A stretch of 64,000 bases of DNA from contig JAJKFL010000237.1 in NCBI GenBank assembly GCA_021186555.1, forward strand, positions 888,558 through 952,557, given 5' to 3'. A model generated the notes under the pieces. The model ran no database searches. It was not told the origin of the DNA and saw only the letters and a program-made list of their open reading frames with translations. Both the position numbers and the translations under genes were made by a program. The DNA comes from Reticulitermes speratus. Lineage: Eukaryota > Arthropoda > Insecta > Blattodea > Rhinotermitidae. Below, in pieces: positions 12,031-25,528 of this stretch (position 1 is the first letter of the stretch; each line of letters opens with the position of its first letter).

Positions 12031-12110
12031 CGGCGTAGCTCAGTCAGCAGATACCGGCCATATTACGAATTTATCTACCATTAAGTTAATTTCCTGCTCT
12101 CAGCATTTCG
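12031..12110 (+). mobile_element. tRNA-like SINE head fragment
   Basis: GCGTAGCTCAGTCAGCAGA resembles a tRNA A-box region, as in cockroach SINE heads. It is followed by CCGGCCATATTACGAATTTA. The same stretch recurs at 56909-56975. No B-box follows, so only a fragment is present. Confidence 0.35.
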
Positions 12111-12319
12111 GTAAACTTAAATGTCAGTGCTTCATCTCTGATGTTTATAATCAGCCTTACGTATAATTTTGACGTTTCATAATTTCCACTAAACAGCAAG
12201 TGAACAAACAGAATTCACTTTATAACCATTCACGCGGTATCCAGTCACATGTACTAAGATGCACATTTTAATTGTGGAGCCCCGAGATGTGTTTGTGCAT
12301 TACACAGACCAGCGCACCA

Positions 12320-12480
12320 CATGAATATTGTGCAGTTAGCTGACACATATCTATACCTTATTACACAGTTTTGATATTCTGCAGTTAGCTGACACACATC
12401 TACACCATATTACACAGTTTTGATATTGTGCAGTTAGCTGACACATATATATACCATATTACACAGTTTTGATATTCTTC
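12320..12480. repeat. about 50-bp minisatellite, three units
   Basis: Three imperfect units built on GATATT.TGCAGTTAGCTGA and ACCATATTACACAGTTT. Seen only here. Confidence 0.8.
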
Positions 12481-12689
12481 ATTCCATGCATTCTAATCTA
12501 ATTTTTATTTTTTATCATTAAATCAACAAATGCCCACAACAAATCAAGAAAGCACTTTTTAATTGAAGTGAAATTTTTTGTACCAGCTACAAAGATAATA
12601 TAATGTATACTATATTTCAATATATTACTAACAGTACAGACCTGAATTTAGGAAAGAGAAACAGTCAACTGATATAAGAAACAATACTG

Positions 12690-12800
12690 AAGTTACAGGA
12701 CAACTAAATAGTTACACAAGTACCTTCTTAAGTCTCTATGCTGTGCAATGTTCACAAAAGGTAATGTGGGTCTTTGTGATGTACACTGTACATATATATA
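12690..12800. repeat. single degenerate 135-bp unit
   Basis: One unit of the 135-bp family (GTTACACAAGTACCTTCTTA, GGTAATGTGGGTCTTTGTGA) at the place where whole arrays stand in the other spacers. It supports a once-complete repeat order here. Confidence 0.8.
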
Positions 12801-12950
12801 TGTCAAAGTGTGGTGTGTATGTACGGGATATGTAGAAACATAACATGAGGCAAATATGAATATGGAACATTATAAAAACAATTAAAGTATATTCACATGG
12901 TCAAGTATTACACTTATTATTCACTATTAATTTGTGAAACACAGTCCTAC

Positions 12951-12985
12951 ATTTTTCGAACCTTAATCTGGTTCATCTTCAGGGA
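12951..12985 (-). ncRNA. divergent hammerhead-like motif beside the 69-bp array
   Basis: The minus strand reads CTGAAGAT-GAACC-AGATTAA-GGTTC-GAAA. The 5-bp stem II (12958-12962 with 12970-12974) is perfect but of different sequence from the other copies. The first core differs from CTGATGA by one base, so it is probably inactive. Confidence 0.35.
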
Positions 12986-13029
12986 CATGAGTGTTTTAAA
13001 TTACACTAGTTTTATACATCAATAATACA

Positions 13030-13600
13030 AATATACACCGGTTAAAATAATAAAAACTGGAAAATACACCAATTTGTTTGCACCAATGTTACAATCATGT
13101 TATACACCGGTTAAAATGATAAAAAGTGAATAAATATAACAGTTGTTTGCACCAATGTTACAATCATGTTATACACCGGTTAAAATGATAAAAAGTGAAT
13201 AAATATAACAGTTGTTTGCACCAATGTTACAATCATGTTATACACCGGTTAAAATGATAAAAAGTGAATAAATATAACAGTTGTTTGCACCAATGTTACA
13301 ATCATGTTATACACCGGTTAAAATGATAAAAAGTGAATAAATATAACAGTTGTTTGCACCAATGTTACAATCATGTTATACACCGGTTAAAATGATAAAA
13401 AGTGAATAAATATAACAGTTGTTTGCACCAATGTTACAGTCATGTTATACACCGGTTAAAATGATAAAAAGTGAATAAATGTAACAGTTGTTTGCACCAA
13501 TGTTAGAATCATGTTATACACCGGTTAAAATGATAAAAAGTGAATAAATGTAACAGTTGTTTGCACCAATGTTACAATAAAGTTATACACATGTTAAAAT
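13030..13600. repeat. 69-bp minisatellite
   Basis: About eight units of 69 bp (ACACCGGTTAAAATGATAAA, GTGAATAAATATAACAGTTG and CACCAATGTTACAATCATGT), nearly identical. Not seen in the other spacers. It begins about 40 bp after a hammerhead-like motif. Confidence 0.9.
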
Positions 13601-13834
13601 GTTAAAAACTTCAATAGTCTGTGTTGTTATGATACACTGACAAATCCACCCTGTATTACACAAACAGCAAATAGATACACACATGAACTATATTACAAAA
13701 TGGGCTCAACGTACACTTCAGTGAAGTACATAGTGATCTGATGTGGGTTTATTTAGTGCTTGTGTGGAAAAGAAATTTAGTGTGTATTGTGCACACACAT
13801 GAACATTAAATCGATGAAGGAGTTTTCTTAACAC

Positions 13835-13955
13835 AATTATCATTAAGTACAGTTCTGCACAAGTAATATAATGCTTATTTTACACGACCCACAGTACAGT
13901 TAACAGCACACATTACAGTAACTGTTTGATTGTGTGCATGTAACAGACTGCTAAT
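13835..13955. repeat. single 118-bp unit
   Basis: One unit of the 118-bp family (AGTTCTGCACAAGTAATATA, TGTTTGATTGTGTGCATGTA) in the expected place before the 45-bp array. Confidence 0.85.
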
Positions 13956-14033
13956 TCAACATTCACTGCTGTTACTGCAATACACAGCAGCCTGTCCCTT
14001 ACTAAAAACTTTACACAGTGTACTGTTTGTGCT

Positions 14034-14715
14034 GACATTACTCGTATCTGTACACACAATTGCTATCTACACACAATAACATTGCTCGTATCTCTACAAC
14101 ACAATTGGCTATCTACACACAATAACATTGCTCGTATCTGTAAAACACAATTGCTATCTACACACAATAACATTGCTCGTATCTCTACAACACAATTGCT
14201 ATCTACACACAATAACATTGCTCGTATCTGTACAACACAATTGCTATTTACACACAATAACATTGCTCGTATCTGTACAACACAATTGCTATCTACACAC
14301 AATAACATTGCTCGTATCTGTACAACACAATTGCTATCTACACACAATAACATTGCTCGTATCTCTACAACACAATTGCTATTTACACACAATAACATTG
14401 CTCGTATCTCTACAACACAATTGGCTATCTACACACAATAACATTGCTCGTATCTGTATAACACAATTGCTATCTACACACAATAACTTTGCTCGTATAT
14501 CTACAACACAATTGTTATCTACACACAATAACATTGCTCGTATCTCTACAACACAATTGCTATCTACACACAATAACATTGCCCGTATCTCTACAACACA
14601 TTTGCTATCTATACACAATAACATTGCTCGTATCTCTACAACACAATTGCTATCTATACACAATAACATTGCTCGTATCTCTACAACACAATTGCTATCT
14701 ACACACAATAACATA
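14034..14715. repeat. 45-bp minisatellite, copy set 2
   Basis: About fifteen units of 45 bp, the longest array of this family in the window. Because 45 is a multiple of 3 it shows open frames on both strands; these are not genes. Confidence 0.92.
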
Positions 14716-15599
14716 ATTCAGTACATTCTTTACATCCATTAATATACAAATATTTACAAACTATTTGTGTAACAACATGTCAGTTACCAACAGTGCATGT
14801 CGTTACACACTGTGCCAAATCAACAAACAAACCTAACCTACACTTAACACACTTTATCATGACTAGCAATAAGTGTGTACAACATCTGTTTGTATGAAGA
14901 AGCATCAAAAGCTACATCTAAAATACAAAATATTTACAGACTATTGACAGCCAACATTCTCATTGCGGTGTCTGAACCACCTACTGACATTTGTGTCGGC
15001 ATACAGTGAGCACATGCTGTTTGTGCTGCTGTGGCATGGAACACTTCGATACGAGTAAAACCTGCTGCTTTAATTCAGGGGAGATACCTGGATATTTGTC
15101 AAATTCATGACAATAATTTTGTCAGTAAATTTCAGAAGATCACTCTGGCGTATACATTGAGACTGTTTTTTATTTCTGCTGTCACCTATTGCTGGTAATT
15201 TACCAGTTCCAAGCATGTATCAGATCATCAGGTATACAAAATCGCACTAATGGCTGACAAGTGATGCTTGCAACCACCGTCTCTAACACACGTCTTTGCA
15301 TTTGTGTTAACTGAGGCAACACCGTCTGCAAATTCTCAATACGCTACTGAAACTCAGAGGCCGGTTGTTTGAAAACTCAGCATCCAAGTGTGCCATAGCA
15401 CTCAGCATTTTCCTTTCCATTCGAAGTGACTGCCTCGGCCAGTGTTCATTCAGTAAACCCGGTCTGCTCACACGTTAACAGAACAATATCTGGCACCGTA
15501 TGATGCGGTTTACAGAAGGCTACTGCTGTCAGCTGTGTCAGGGCGTAGGCCACCAGCGGTGCTGCATTACAGCTGGACGGTAATCAGACTGATAGCTCT
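14716..15599. other. spacer between 45-bp and 143-bp arrays
   Basis: No gene seen. The first 400 bases match 1605-2044. The rest (15150-15600) is unique in the window, moderately GC-rich and without recognisable coding content. Confidence 0.6.
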
Positions 15600-15765
15600 G
15601 ACAGTGACAGTACGTCTGGACACAGCCACCACCTGACGGTATGCAATGTTGGCACTGATACAGCTGATAGCGCATGTAAAGTGACAGTAGGTCTGGACAC
15701 TGCCACCACCTCAGCAAACTGACAGTGTGCAATGTTGGCACTGATAAAGCTCATAGCGCACACTG
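15600..15765. repeat. about 80-bp repeat, two units
   Basis: Two imperfect units sharing GTGACAGTA.GTCTGGACAC, GCCACCACCT and TGCAATGTTGGCACTGATA, directly before the 143-bp array. Confidence 0.75.
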
Positions 15766-15769
15766 TCAT

Positions 15770-16550
15770 GAACACACTGGCCACTGTTCAACAGCACACC
15801 GTGATCGGCTGACTGTTCAGATCAGTGTATCAGTTAGCAGTATGTTCAGGACTGTCCTGCATAGTGCTGTGCACAGTGATAGCGGTCATACACTAAACAC
15901 GTCAGTCTGTTGTCCGGTTCACCACACACATCTAGCACACCACCAGACAGTGCTGACAGCACAACAGACCGTGCAGTCAGCAGTGTGTTCAGGATTGTCG
16001 TGCACAGTGCTGTGCACAGTGATAGCGGTCATACACTAACCACATCAGTGTGTATTCTGGTTCAACACACACATCTAACACACCACCAGGCAGTGCTGAC
16101 AGCACAACAGACCGTGCAGTTAGCAGTGTGTTCAGGACTATCCTGCACAGTGCTGTGCACAGTGATAGCGGTCACACAATAACCACATCAGTCTGTATTC
16201 CTGTTCACCACACACATCTAGCACACCACCAGACAGTGCTGACAGCACAACAGACCATACAGTCAGCTGTGTGTTCAGGACTGTCCTGCACAATGCTGTG
16301 CACAGTGATAGCGGTCAAACACTAACCACGTCAATCTGTATTCCGGTTCACCACACACATCTAGCACACCACCAGACAGTTCTGACAGCACACCAGACCG
16401 TGCAGTTAACAGTGTGTTCAGGACTGTCCTGCACAGTGCTGTGCACAGTGATAGCGGTCACACACTAACCACGTCAGTCTGTATTCCGGTTCATCATACA
16501 CATCTAGCACACCACCACACAGTGCTGACAGCACACCAGACCCTCTAGTA
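15770..16550. repeat. 143-bp minisatellite, copy set 1
   Basis: About five units of 143 bp (GTGTTCAGGACTGTCCTGCA, CAGTGATAGCGGTCATACAC and CACCACCAGACAGTGCTGAC). They lie just beyond the 3' end of gene 2. Confidence 0.9.
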
Positions 16551-16825
16551 GTTTCCTCTGCTCCCGCTTAACGCTGCACCATGACGACATTCTCTCGCAA
16601 ACGCTTAAAAAAAAAGAAATGTCCCTTATATTCTTACTGCTACAGTAAAATGATCCATGTTAAGGCTTCGGCAATTGTGTTTGTGACGGCGTGATATGCA
16701 GATACAACACGACTTACAGCCCGATACTGCAACTGTTCGAATGTCGTCTGAATATTTCTTTGTAAAATGTATATTAATAGTGAAAGATTGAAAAGACCTC
16801 GTAACGCCTAACTTTGTTTCATATC
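16551..16825. other. 3' flank of gene 2
   Basis: No gene seen. It is homologous to 61985-62300 beyond gene 4 (CATTCTCTCGCAAACGCTTA, GGCAATTGTGTTTGTGACGG). A minus-strand AATAAA-type poly(A) signal was not evident close to the stop. Confidence 0.55.
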
Positions 16826-19800
16826 TTAGAAACAGTTCTTAATTAGTTCGACAGCTTTCAATTTTTCTGACTTTGTTATTAATCCATTTTCTTGAACAAG
16901 AACTAACACGGTTTTCCCTTCGTTATTTTTGGCAACACACAGCTCATGTTTTACGTTTATTTTCGCTTCTTTAGCCCAATCACATAATTTCTCTAATACT
17001 GCTGTGTTGGCCGCCTTAGCTGCCAAGTGCCAGGCCGTTTGTTCCTCACTGTCTTTGGCCAACAACAATTTATTACTTAACTCCTCTGCTGTTAGTTTCT
17101 CTTTACCCCACTCCCACAGTCTCTGTAATACTTCTAATTTGTCGTACTCTGCTGCCAGGTGCCAAGCGGTTATTTTCTCCCTGTCTTTGGCTAAGAAGTG
17201 TTTATTATTTAACTCGTCTGCTGTTAGTTTCTCTACAGCCCACTTCCACAGATCCTCTATTATCTCTAGGTTGCCCTTCTTTGCTGCCAAGTGCCAGGCG
17301 GTACGTTCATCATAGTCTTTAGCAAATAACAATTTGTTACTTAACTCCTCTAATGTTAGAGTCTCATTACCACATTCCCAAAGTTCCTGCAGTGCCCCTT
17401 GGTTGCCCTCCTCCGCTGCCAAGTGCCACGCGGTTTTCCCAATATTGTCTTTGGATAATAACAATTTATTATTTAACTCCTCTCTTGTTAGTGTCATTTT
17501 ACCGCAATCCCACAGTTTCTGTAATACCTCTAAGTTATCCCACTGTGATGCGTAATGCCAGGCGGCTCTTTCCTTATTGTCTTTGGCTAATAACAATTTA
17601 TTACTTAACTCCTCAGCTGTTAGTGTCTCTTTACCGCACTCCCACAGTTTCTCTAATATTTCTATGTTCCCCTCTTTTGCTGCCAAGTGCCAGGCGGTTT
17701 GTCCCCATTCGTCTTTGTCCAATAACAATTTATTACTTAACTCCTCTGCTGTTAGTGTCTCTTTACCCCACCCCCACAATTTCCTTTAATGCATGTACTT
17801 TACCCCCTAACGATGCGTAATGCCAGGCGGTTCTTTCCTTATTGTCTTTGGCTAATAACAATTTATTACTTAACTCCTCTGCTGTTAGTGTCTCTTTACC
17901 GCACTCCCACAGTTCCTCTAATATTGCTATGTTCCCCTCTTTTGCTGCCAAGTGCGAGGCGGTTTGTCCCCATTCGTCTTTGTCCAATAACAATTTATTA
18001 CTTAACTCCTCTGCTGTTAGTGTCTCTTTACCCCACCCCCACAATTCCTTTAATGCCTGTACTTTACCCCCTAAAGATGCGTAATGCCAGGCGGTTCTTT
18101 CCTTATTGCTTTGGGTAATAACAATTTATTACTTAACTCCTCTGCTGTTAGTGTCTCTTTACCGCACTCCCACAGTTCCTCTAATATTTCTATGTTCCCC
18201 TCTTTTGCTGTCAAGTGCCAGGCGGTTTGTCCCCATTCGTCTTTTTCCAATAACAATTTATTACTTAACTCCTCTGCTGTTAGTGTCATTTTACCGCAAT
18301 CCCACAGTTTCTGTAATACCTCTAAGTTATCCCACTGGATGCGTAATGCCAGGCGGTTCTTTCCTTATTGTCTTTGGCTAATAACAATTTATTACTTAAC
18401 TCCTCAGCTGTTAGTGTCTCTTTACCGCACTCCCACAGTTTCTCTAATATTTCTATGTTCCCCTCTTTTGCTGCCAAGTGCCAGGCGGTTTGTCCCCATT
18501 CGTCTTTGTCCAATAACAATTTATTACTTAACTCCTCTGCTGTTAGTGTCTCTTTACCCCACCCCCACAATTCCTTTAATGCCTGTACTTTACCCCCTAA
18601 AGATGCGTAATGCCAGGCGGTTCTTTCCTTATTGCCTTTTGCTAATAACAATTTATTAGTTAACTCCTCTGCTGTTAGTGTCTCTTTACCGCACTCCCAC
18701 AGTTCATCTAATATTTCTATGTTCCCCTCTTTTGCTGCAAGTGCCAGGCGGTTTGTCCCCATTTGTCATTTTCCAATAACAATTTATTACTTAACTCCTC
18801 TGCTGTTAGTGTCTCTTTACCGCACTCCCACAGTTCCTGTAATATTTCTATGTTCCCCTCTTTTGCTGCCAAGTGCCAGGCGGTTTGTCCCCATTCGTCT
18901 TTGTACAATAACAACTTATTACTTAACTCCTCAGCTGTTAGTGTCTCTTTACCGCACTCCCACAGTTCACTCTAATATTTCTATGTTCCCCTCTTTTGCT
19001 GCCAAGTGCCAGGCGTTTGTCCCCATTTGTCTTTTTCCAATAACAATTTATTACTTAACTCCTCTGCTGTTAGTGTCTCTTTACCGCACCACCACAATTC
19101 CTTTAATGCTGTATTTACCCCCTAACGACGCGTAATGCCAGGCGGTTCTTTCCTTATTGTCTTTGGCTAATAAGAATTTATTACTTAACTCCTCTGCTGT
19201 TAGTGTCTTTTTAGCCAACCACCACAATTCCATTAAAGCCTTTAATTTACCCCCTAATGATGCTAATGCCACGCGGTACTTTCCTTATTGCCTTTTGCTA
19301 ATAACAATTTATTACTTAACTCCTCAGCTGTTAGTGTCTCTTTACCGCACTTCCACAGTTCATCTAATATTCTATGTTCCCCTCTTTTGCTGCCAAGTGC
19401 CAGGACGGTTTGTCCCCATACGTCTTTGTCAATAACAACTTATTACATAACTCCTCAGCTGTTAGTGTCTCTTTACCCCACTCCCACATTCATTTAATAT
19501 TTCTATGTTCCCCTCTTTTGCTGCCAAGTGCCAGGCGGTTTGTCCCATTGTCTTTGGCCAATAACAATTTATTACTTAACTCCTCTGCTGTTAGTGTCTC
19601 TTTACCCCACCCCACCACAATTCCTTTAATGCCTGTACTTTACCCCTAACGAAGCGTAATGCCAGGCGGTTCTTTCCTTATTGTCTTTGGCTAATAACAA
19701 TTTATTACTTAACTCCTCTGCTGTTAGTGTCTTTTTACCCCACTCCCACATTCCTCTAATATTTCTATGTTCCCCTCTTTTGCTGCCAATGCCAGGCGGT

Positions 19801-22800
19801 TTGTCCCCATTCGTCTTTTCCAATAACAATTTATTACTTAACTCCTCTGCTGTTAGTGTCTCTTTACCCCACCCCACAATTCCTTTAATGCCTGTACTTT
19901 ACCCCCTAATGATGCGTAATGAGAGGCGGTTCTTTCCTTGTTGCATTTGGCTAATAGCAATTTATTAATTAACTCCTCTGCTGTCAGTGTCTCTTTACCC
20001 CAACCCCACAATTCCTTTAATGCCTTTACTTTACCCCTCAATGATGCGTAATGCCAGGCGGTTCTTTCCTTATTGTCTTTGGCTAATAACAATTTATTAC
20101 TTAATTCCTCTGCTGTTAGTGTCTCTTTACCGCACTCCCACAGTTTCTGTAATATTTCTACGCAGCCCTTCTCTGCGGCCAAGTGCCAGGCTGTTTGTCC
20201 CCATTCGTCTTTGTCCAATAACAATCTATTACATAACTCCTCTGCTGTTAGTGTCTCTTTACCCCACCCCCACAATTCCTTTAATGCCTGTACTTTACCC
20301 CTCAATGATGCGTAATGCCAGGCGGTTCTTTCCTTATTGTCTTTGGCTAATAACAATTTATTACTTAATTCCTCTGCTGTTAGTGTCTCTTTACCCCACT
20401 CCCACAGTTTCTGTAATAACTCTAATTTGTCGCACTGTGATGCGTAATGCCAGGCGGTTGTTTCCTTGTGGTTATTTGCTAATAACAATTTATTACTTAA
20501 CTCCTCTGCTTTTAGTGTCTCATTACCCCACTCCCACAGTTTCTCTAATATTTCTACGCAGCCTTTCTCTGCGGCCATGTGCCAGGCTGTTTGTCCCCAT
20601 TCGTCTTTGTCTATTAACATTTTATTACTTAATTCCTCTGCTGTTAGTGTCTCTTTACCCCACCCCCACAATTCCTTTAATGCCTGTAATTTACCACGCA
20701 ATGATGCGTAATGCCAGGCGGTTCTTTCTTTATTGTCTTTGGCAAATAACAATTTATTACTTAATTCCTCTGCTGTTAGTGTCTCTTTACCCCACTCCCA
20801 CAGTTTCTGTAATAACTCTAATTTGTCGCACTGTGATGCGTAATGCCAGGCGGTTGTTTCCTTATTGTCTTTTGCTAATAACAATTTATTACTTAACTCT
20901 TCTGCTGTTAGTGTCTCTTTACCGCACTCCCACAGTTCCTGTAATATTTCTATGTTCCCCTCTTTTGCTGCCAAGTGCCAGGCGGTTTGTCCCCATTCGT
21001 CTTTGGCCAATAACAATTTATCACTTAACTCCTCCGCTGTTAGAGTCTTTTACCCAACCCCCACAATTCCATTATTGATTGTAGTTTACCCCCTAATGTT
21101 GCGTAATGCCAGGCGGTTTGTTCCACATTGTCTTTGGCTAATAAACATTTATTAGTTAACTCCTCTACAGTTAGTGTCTCTTTACCCCACTCCCACAGTT
21201 CCTCTAATATGTCTATGTTCCCCTCTTTTGCTGCCAAGTGCCAGGCGGTTTGTCTCCAAATGTCTTTGGCCAATAACAATTTATTACTTAACTCCTCTGC
21301 TGTTAGTGTCTCTTTACCCCACCCCCACAATTCCTTTAATGCGTGTACTTTACCCCCTAATGATGCGTAATGCCAGGCGGTTTGTCCCCATTTGTCTTTG
21401 GCCAATAACAATTTATTACTTAACTCCTCTGCTGTTAGTGTCTTTTTACCCCACTCCCACAATTTCTGTAATGCCTCTACGTTGGATTGCCATGCTGCGT
21501 ACTGCCAGGCTGTCTTTTTCTTACTGTCTTTGGCCAATAAGTATTTATTAGGTAATTCCTTTGCTGTTAATGTCTTTCTAGCCCACTCACACAAATCCTG
21601 TGTTGTTTGTGATTTTCGTCTCTTTACTGCCACGTGCGAGGCGGAATCTACATCAACACCTTTTGCTAGCAGCAGCTTATGTACAATGTCTGTGTGCTCT
21701 CCTGCTTGCAAGCTTTCTAATAAGAATCCAATAATATAAGCATTATCGTCGAGCGCTGACTGTTGTAATGTTAGTACACCATATCCCCATAAATCACTTA
21801 TCCGATTTCCGTACTGTTTTAACACCTCCTGTGATGGTTTAGTCCTTGACAAGAATCCATCTATAAAAACTCTAATCACTCTATAATCTTCTTCCAGAAA
21901 TATTTTCTGCAATACAAAATCCTGCACTTGTTGTGAAGTGTTCGACTGCTTGGTCAATTGATTTACAAAGCAATCTGCAACATAATACTCGGCAAACGTG
22001 CGGTGTATAAAGTGCGGTTTACCGTCATCACTTACTTGCACTATCCCAGCCCTTGTTATCTCTTCGTCTGAAAATGAACATTGCTATTTCTTTGAAGAAG
22101 GGCCAATTGCTTCTCAGCAAACAACGTCTTCAATGCTAGTATCTGATGATCCTCTATGAGATTTGTAACTAACAGTTTTCGTACCACTTTTGCACCCACA
22201 TTTGTCATCCAGATTTTAGACTTTTCCTCAACAAATATGTCATACTTTCTATTCACGAATCTTTCGTATAACCCAATCAATTCTAGACTGAACGATAACT
22301 GAGGCACGGTTGCAGCTGACTGACAGAATGTTTTAACTTCTTCATCAAATGCCTCCGCCAACATGCGGCATTGTAATGGTATGCCGGTGAACTCTTTGTC
22401 TTTGTCACTAATTGATTGGGCTAGTTTCTTAATTAAATGTTCAGCATAAATTTGTAACTTGATTTTCTTTTCCTTTTCTCCTTACTGTCCATTTTAGTAA
22501 ACCAGTCGTTTAGACAAACAAATTTTGTTAAAAACTCAACTTGATTTTCTTCAGACAATGGTTCTAGTGTGTAAGAGAGCTGTTGTAGTTTCATCTTCCA
22601 GTTCCTCTCTCAGATGTGGTCGTGTGGTGACCCACAGCTGTTCTACCGCCGTCTGCCTTAGACCTTGCAGTAAATCAATGACAGTCTCTTTGTAGCTCGG
22701 ACTGATTTCATCAAAACCATCCAGCATTATTACTATATTTACCTTTTGCTTTTGTTCAAAACACTGTTTAAATAATTCTTTCTCTAAACCAGGTTTAAGC

Positions 22801-25528
22801 TCCAGCAATTTCCCTGACACAAATTCAATTGCCTTCTCTTTATCGATTTTAACTAGTTTCAGAGTCTTCAGTGAGCCTGTGTGGTCATTTAAGTCAATTC
22901 TCACCACCCATTTGGCAGGGAAGGTTTGTTTGATTTGCTTAGACAATGTGTCAGTACGGTGGATTTACCCATCCCTGCTGTATCAGAAATCAGCATCACT
23001 TTCTGGTGCTGTGCTTGCTCCAAAAGCTTGTCCAAATCATCAGCTGTATATGTGTACGAACTGCGGGTATCAATATATTTACGCAGTGTTTCCAAGCTGC
23101 CTTGCGATTGCTGCCAAACAAGATTCCTTGACTTGTCTCTGTCTAGCCAATGCACATTCCTTGTTTGATCCCGTTGACACAGTTGCTTGAATTCTTGTTC
23201 AGTGCCAGTCACTATATCAGGAACTTCTCCTTCTTTACTTTTATTAAAATATGTCCTCTTTAATGATTACTTTGTGAATAAATGTTCTATCAATGTAGCA
23301 TCTTTCATCGTAAAATTAAATTTAGAATACGCTACTGTTCTTCACCAATCTTAAGATGTCTTTTTTCTAACAAATCAGCAAGGGGTAACAAATTTGTCAC
23401 TGGTGAGTCAGGAGATAGGAATTGATTTAAGGCAACTTCACTACCTTGAAAATTCACTGCATTTGCAAGAAATTTTTCCTGTAAGTTTTGTGTTAAATCA
23501 CTCAAAGTCAACTGTTCATCTCTTGTTACAAATCCATTACTGATTGTTCCTTTAGCTACATCTTGCAGAAAGGTAACGGTGTCACCTTCTGACTGCGTGA
23601 TCAATATAACTTTGACAGATTGATTTTGCGTCAGAGTGTTAAATAGACTGCCGAATATTTGTTTAGTTTCATCACTGGACTCTTGATTGGTCTCGCACGC
23701 CATCATTAACAGATGTGGTGTTGTTGTCGACTGCATTAATGTATTCAAATTCACCACTGGATTGACTTGTAACAAGTGCTGTAATGTCAGTACAGTATAA
23801 TGACCGTCACTGAGGAAATCGGTCATGGAGTGTGTCTTTTGTAGCACCTGATAAGCCTTAATTAGCCCTGTCCATGCATCCCCATCAACCATCCGTAAAT
23901 GCAATACTTTTGTTCGTCACTGTTTAGAAATCTCTTAAACTCAATGCCTCAGGCTTAAAATCAAGTGTGCTTTGGTGAAGCTTTTCGAGGTAACGCTTGG
24001 TTGCAATCTGATAAACGTTGTTTCTAATCTGGTGTGGTGACAACGCACACTTTGTGATCTCTTTTATCACCGGGAAAAGTTGAAGCAGCCTCTTCACGTA
24101 GGGGATATGTGCCTGTAATGCACTGGCATCTGTACAGCGAATTGTTTCTTTTTCAATCTCAAAGTCTTGTAATATTTCTTCAGCTTGTTTCTGGACCTGT
24201 TCATTTCCGATTGCAGTAAACATTTCTTTAGGCTTAAACAATTCAGGCAACTGACACTGCCGACGATAGTCCTCCAAAAACTGCCGCTCTTCCTGACTAA
24301 ATATGCTTATACTAGTCACGCACTGATCATAGTTTTTAGTTTGATAGCGAATTGGGTGGTAACCTTTGGGCAGGGAATATTCTACTATTTTCTCTGTGTG
24401 GTAATTATTTAAATGCTCTGCCCATTTAAAGAAGCTTTTGTATTCTTTGCCACGTCGGATGCCAGCACTGATGGGCCAATCGATGACCACTTGCACTTTT
24501 AGCTTACCTTGGTCATCTTTATGTACTTGTCCTGTTTTAGGGCCAAAGGCTTTCACAATTTTATCCATATCATGCGTTGCTAAGTTATATTTAAAGTATG
24601 CTTTTCCTGCCACGTCATTCCAGACAAATCAGTAAAGACGCGATAAACCGTCCCTACATGTTTGTTACAAGTATTAATGCGATTTGGAGCGGACAGATAA
24701 CTTGTGATATCTAAGTGCTGTAAGTAAATGAACGCCCGTCGAGGCGTACATCAAATGTTTCAGCCATTTGTGTTAACATATCTTTGCAACCTGGGCTGTC
24801 AAATACTACTGTGTGGGGATGATAACTGTGTGGGACATTGTCACCTTTAAGGAAAGTATTTCCTTCTACCTTAAAGTATTCAGTGGTAAAGGTAGTGATT
24901 TGCGCTAGCCAAGCACCTAAAGAGTGACCGGTGAAGAACGCTTGAAGATTGGTCCCCTTCTCATTATCAACTTCTCGCAGCACCTCAACAACCTTATGTG
25001 CAAAGGTGCTAGCAGATTCCATTTGTCTCAACATACTTGTTACGCAGCACACCCTGTATATCTGTCCACAATGGTCCCCATTTGTTTGGATCTGTGCCTC
25101 GATGAGCAATCACAACCTGCTGATGCTCAGGGTGCCAATAGGCTGCCCAAAATAGCCGTTGTTCCTTCCAGTATTAGACGCTGTTGTCAGTAACTTCCAG
25201 CCGTCAGGTAAAGCTAACCCTGTTCATACTGAGCGTCAGTCTGTCGTCTTTTGTAGTCTGTGTATGCCTTTGAGGCAAACTGGGCCAGCACGTAGGGAGT
25301 GGGAAAAGGGGGCGTTGCTGTGAGTTGGCTTAGGGGGGTTATAGTTTTGTCTCTGAAGAAATCATCGACTGTTTTCTTAAACTTGTCATTGCTCAACTTC
25401 AGCTTTTCATCTATATGTAGTTTTCCTGAGTATGGCGGGAAAATACTTTTCTCAGCTGGCTGATTTGTGTGGGACTGTACATTTTCTCTCCCATTGTCTT
25501 TAGAATCAACAGGGTTTAAGGCAGACAT
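16826..25528 (-). pseudogene. gene 2: lipase-like/NACHT/ankyrin-like repeat gene, many frameshifts
   Basis: Full-length relative of gene 3 with every domain present but the frame broken more than ten times, mostly by single bases. Main readable blocks are 25528-25214 (N-terminus, MSALNPVDSKDN), 25109-24711 (lipase-like core), 24613-23924, 23904-23332, 23212-22901 (Walker A AGMGKST), 22946-22551 (Walker B), 22364-22056, 22041-21040 and 21016-19853, ending in 17779-16826. This is the only copy in the window whose lipase motif keeps the serine (GHSLGAW, TCT at 24923-24921); HDMDKIV is also kept. About 35 ankyrin-like repeats follow, and the natural C-terminus (LKAVELIKNCF, stop near 16826) is present. 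There are few in-frame stops beside the many indels. This points either to recent decay or to poor consensus in a repeated region. A functional transcript is possible only if several indels are assembly errors. Confidence 0.8.
16950..21640 (-). repeat. 132-bp coding repeats of gene 2 (44-residue ankyrin-like)
   Basis: About 35 head-to-tail units of 132 bp encode a motif of the form TAWHLAAKEGNIEILEKLW followed by ETLTAEELSNKLLLAKD. The AWHLAA core matches the TPLHLAA core of ankyrin repeats, with about 11 extra residues in the second half. Two unit types, AWHLAAKEGN and AWHYASLGGK, often alternate, giving a 264-bp higher-order period. Many units are nearly identical at the DNA level, which implies recent gene conversion or unequal exchange. 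One-base indels are scattered through 17.8-19.9 kb in particular. Confidence 0.85.

Noticed and set aside
14063-14742. Open frames on both strands in the 45-bp array
   Set aside because: Period divisible by three; frames exist on both strands at once, as expected of a minisatellite.
19987-21078. Long plus-strand frames (up to 363 codons) opposite genes 2 and 3
   Set aside because: They are the antisense of the 132-bp coding repeats. The minus frame has the family motifs; the plus frame follows from period and composition.
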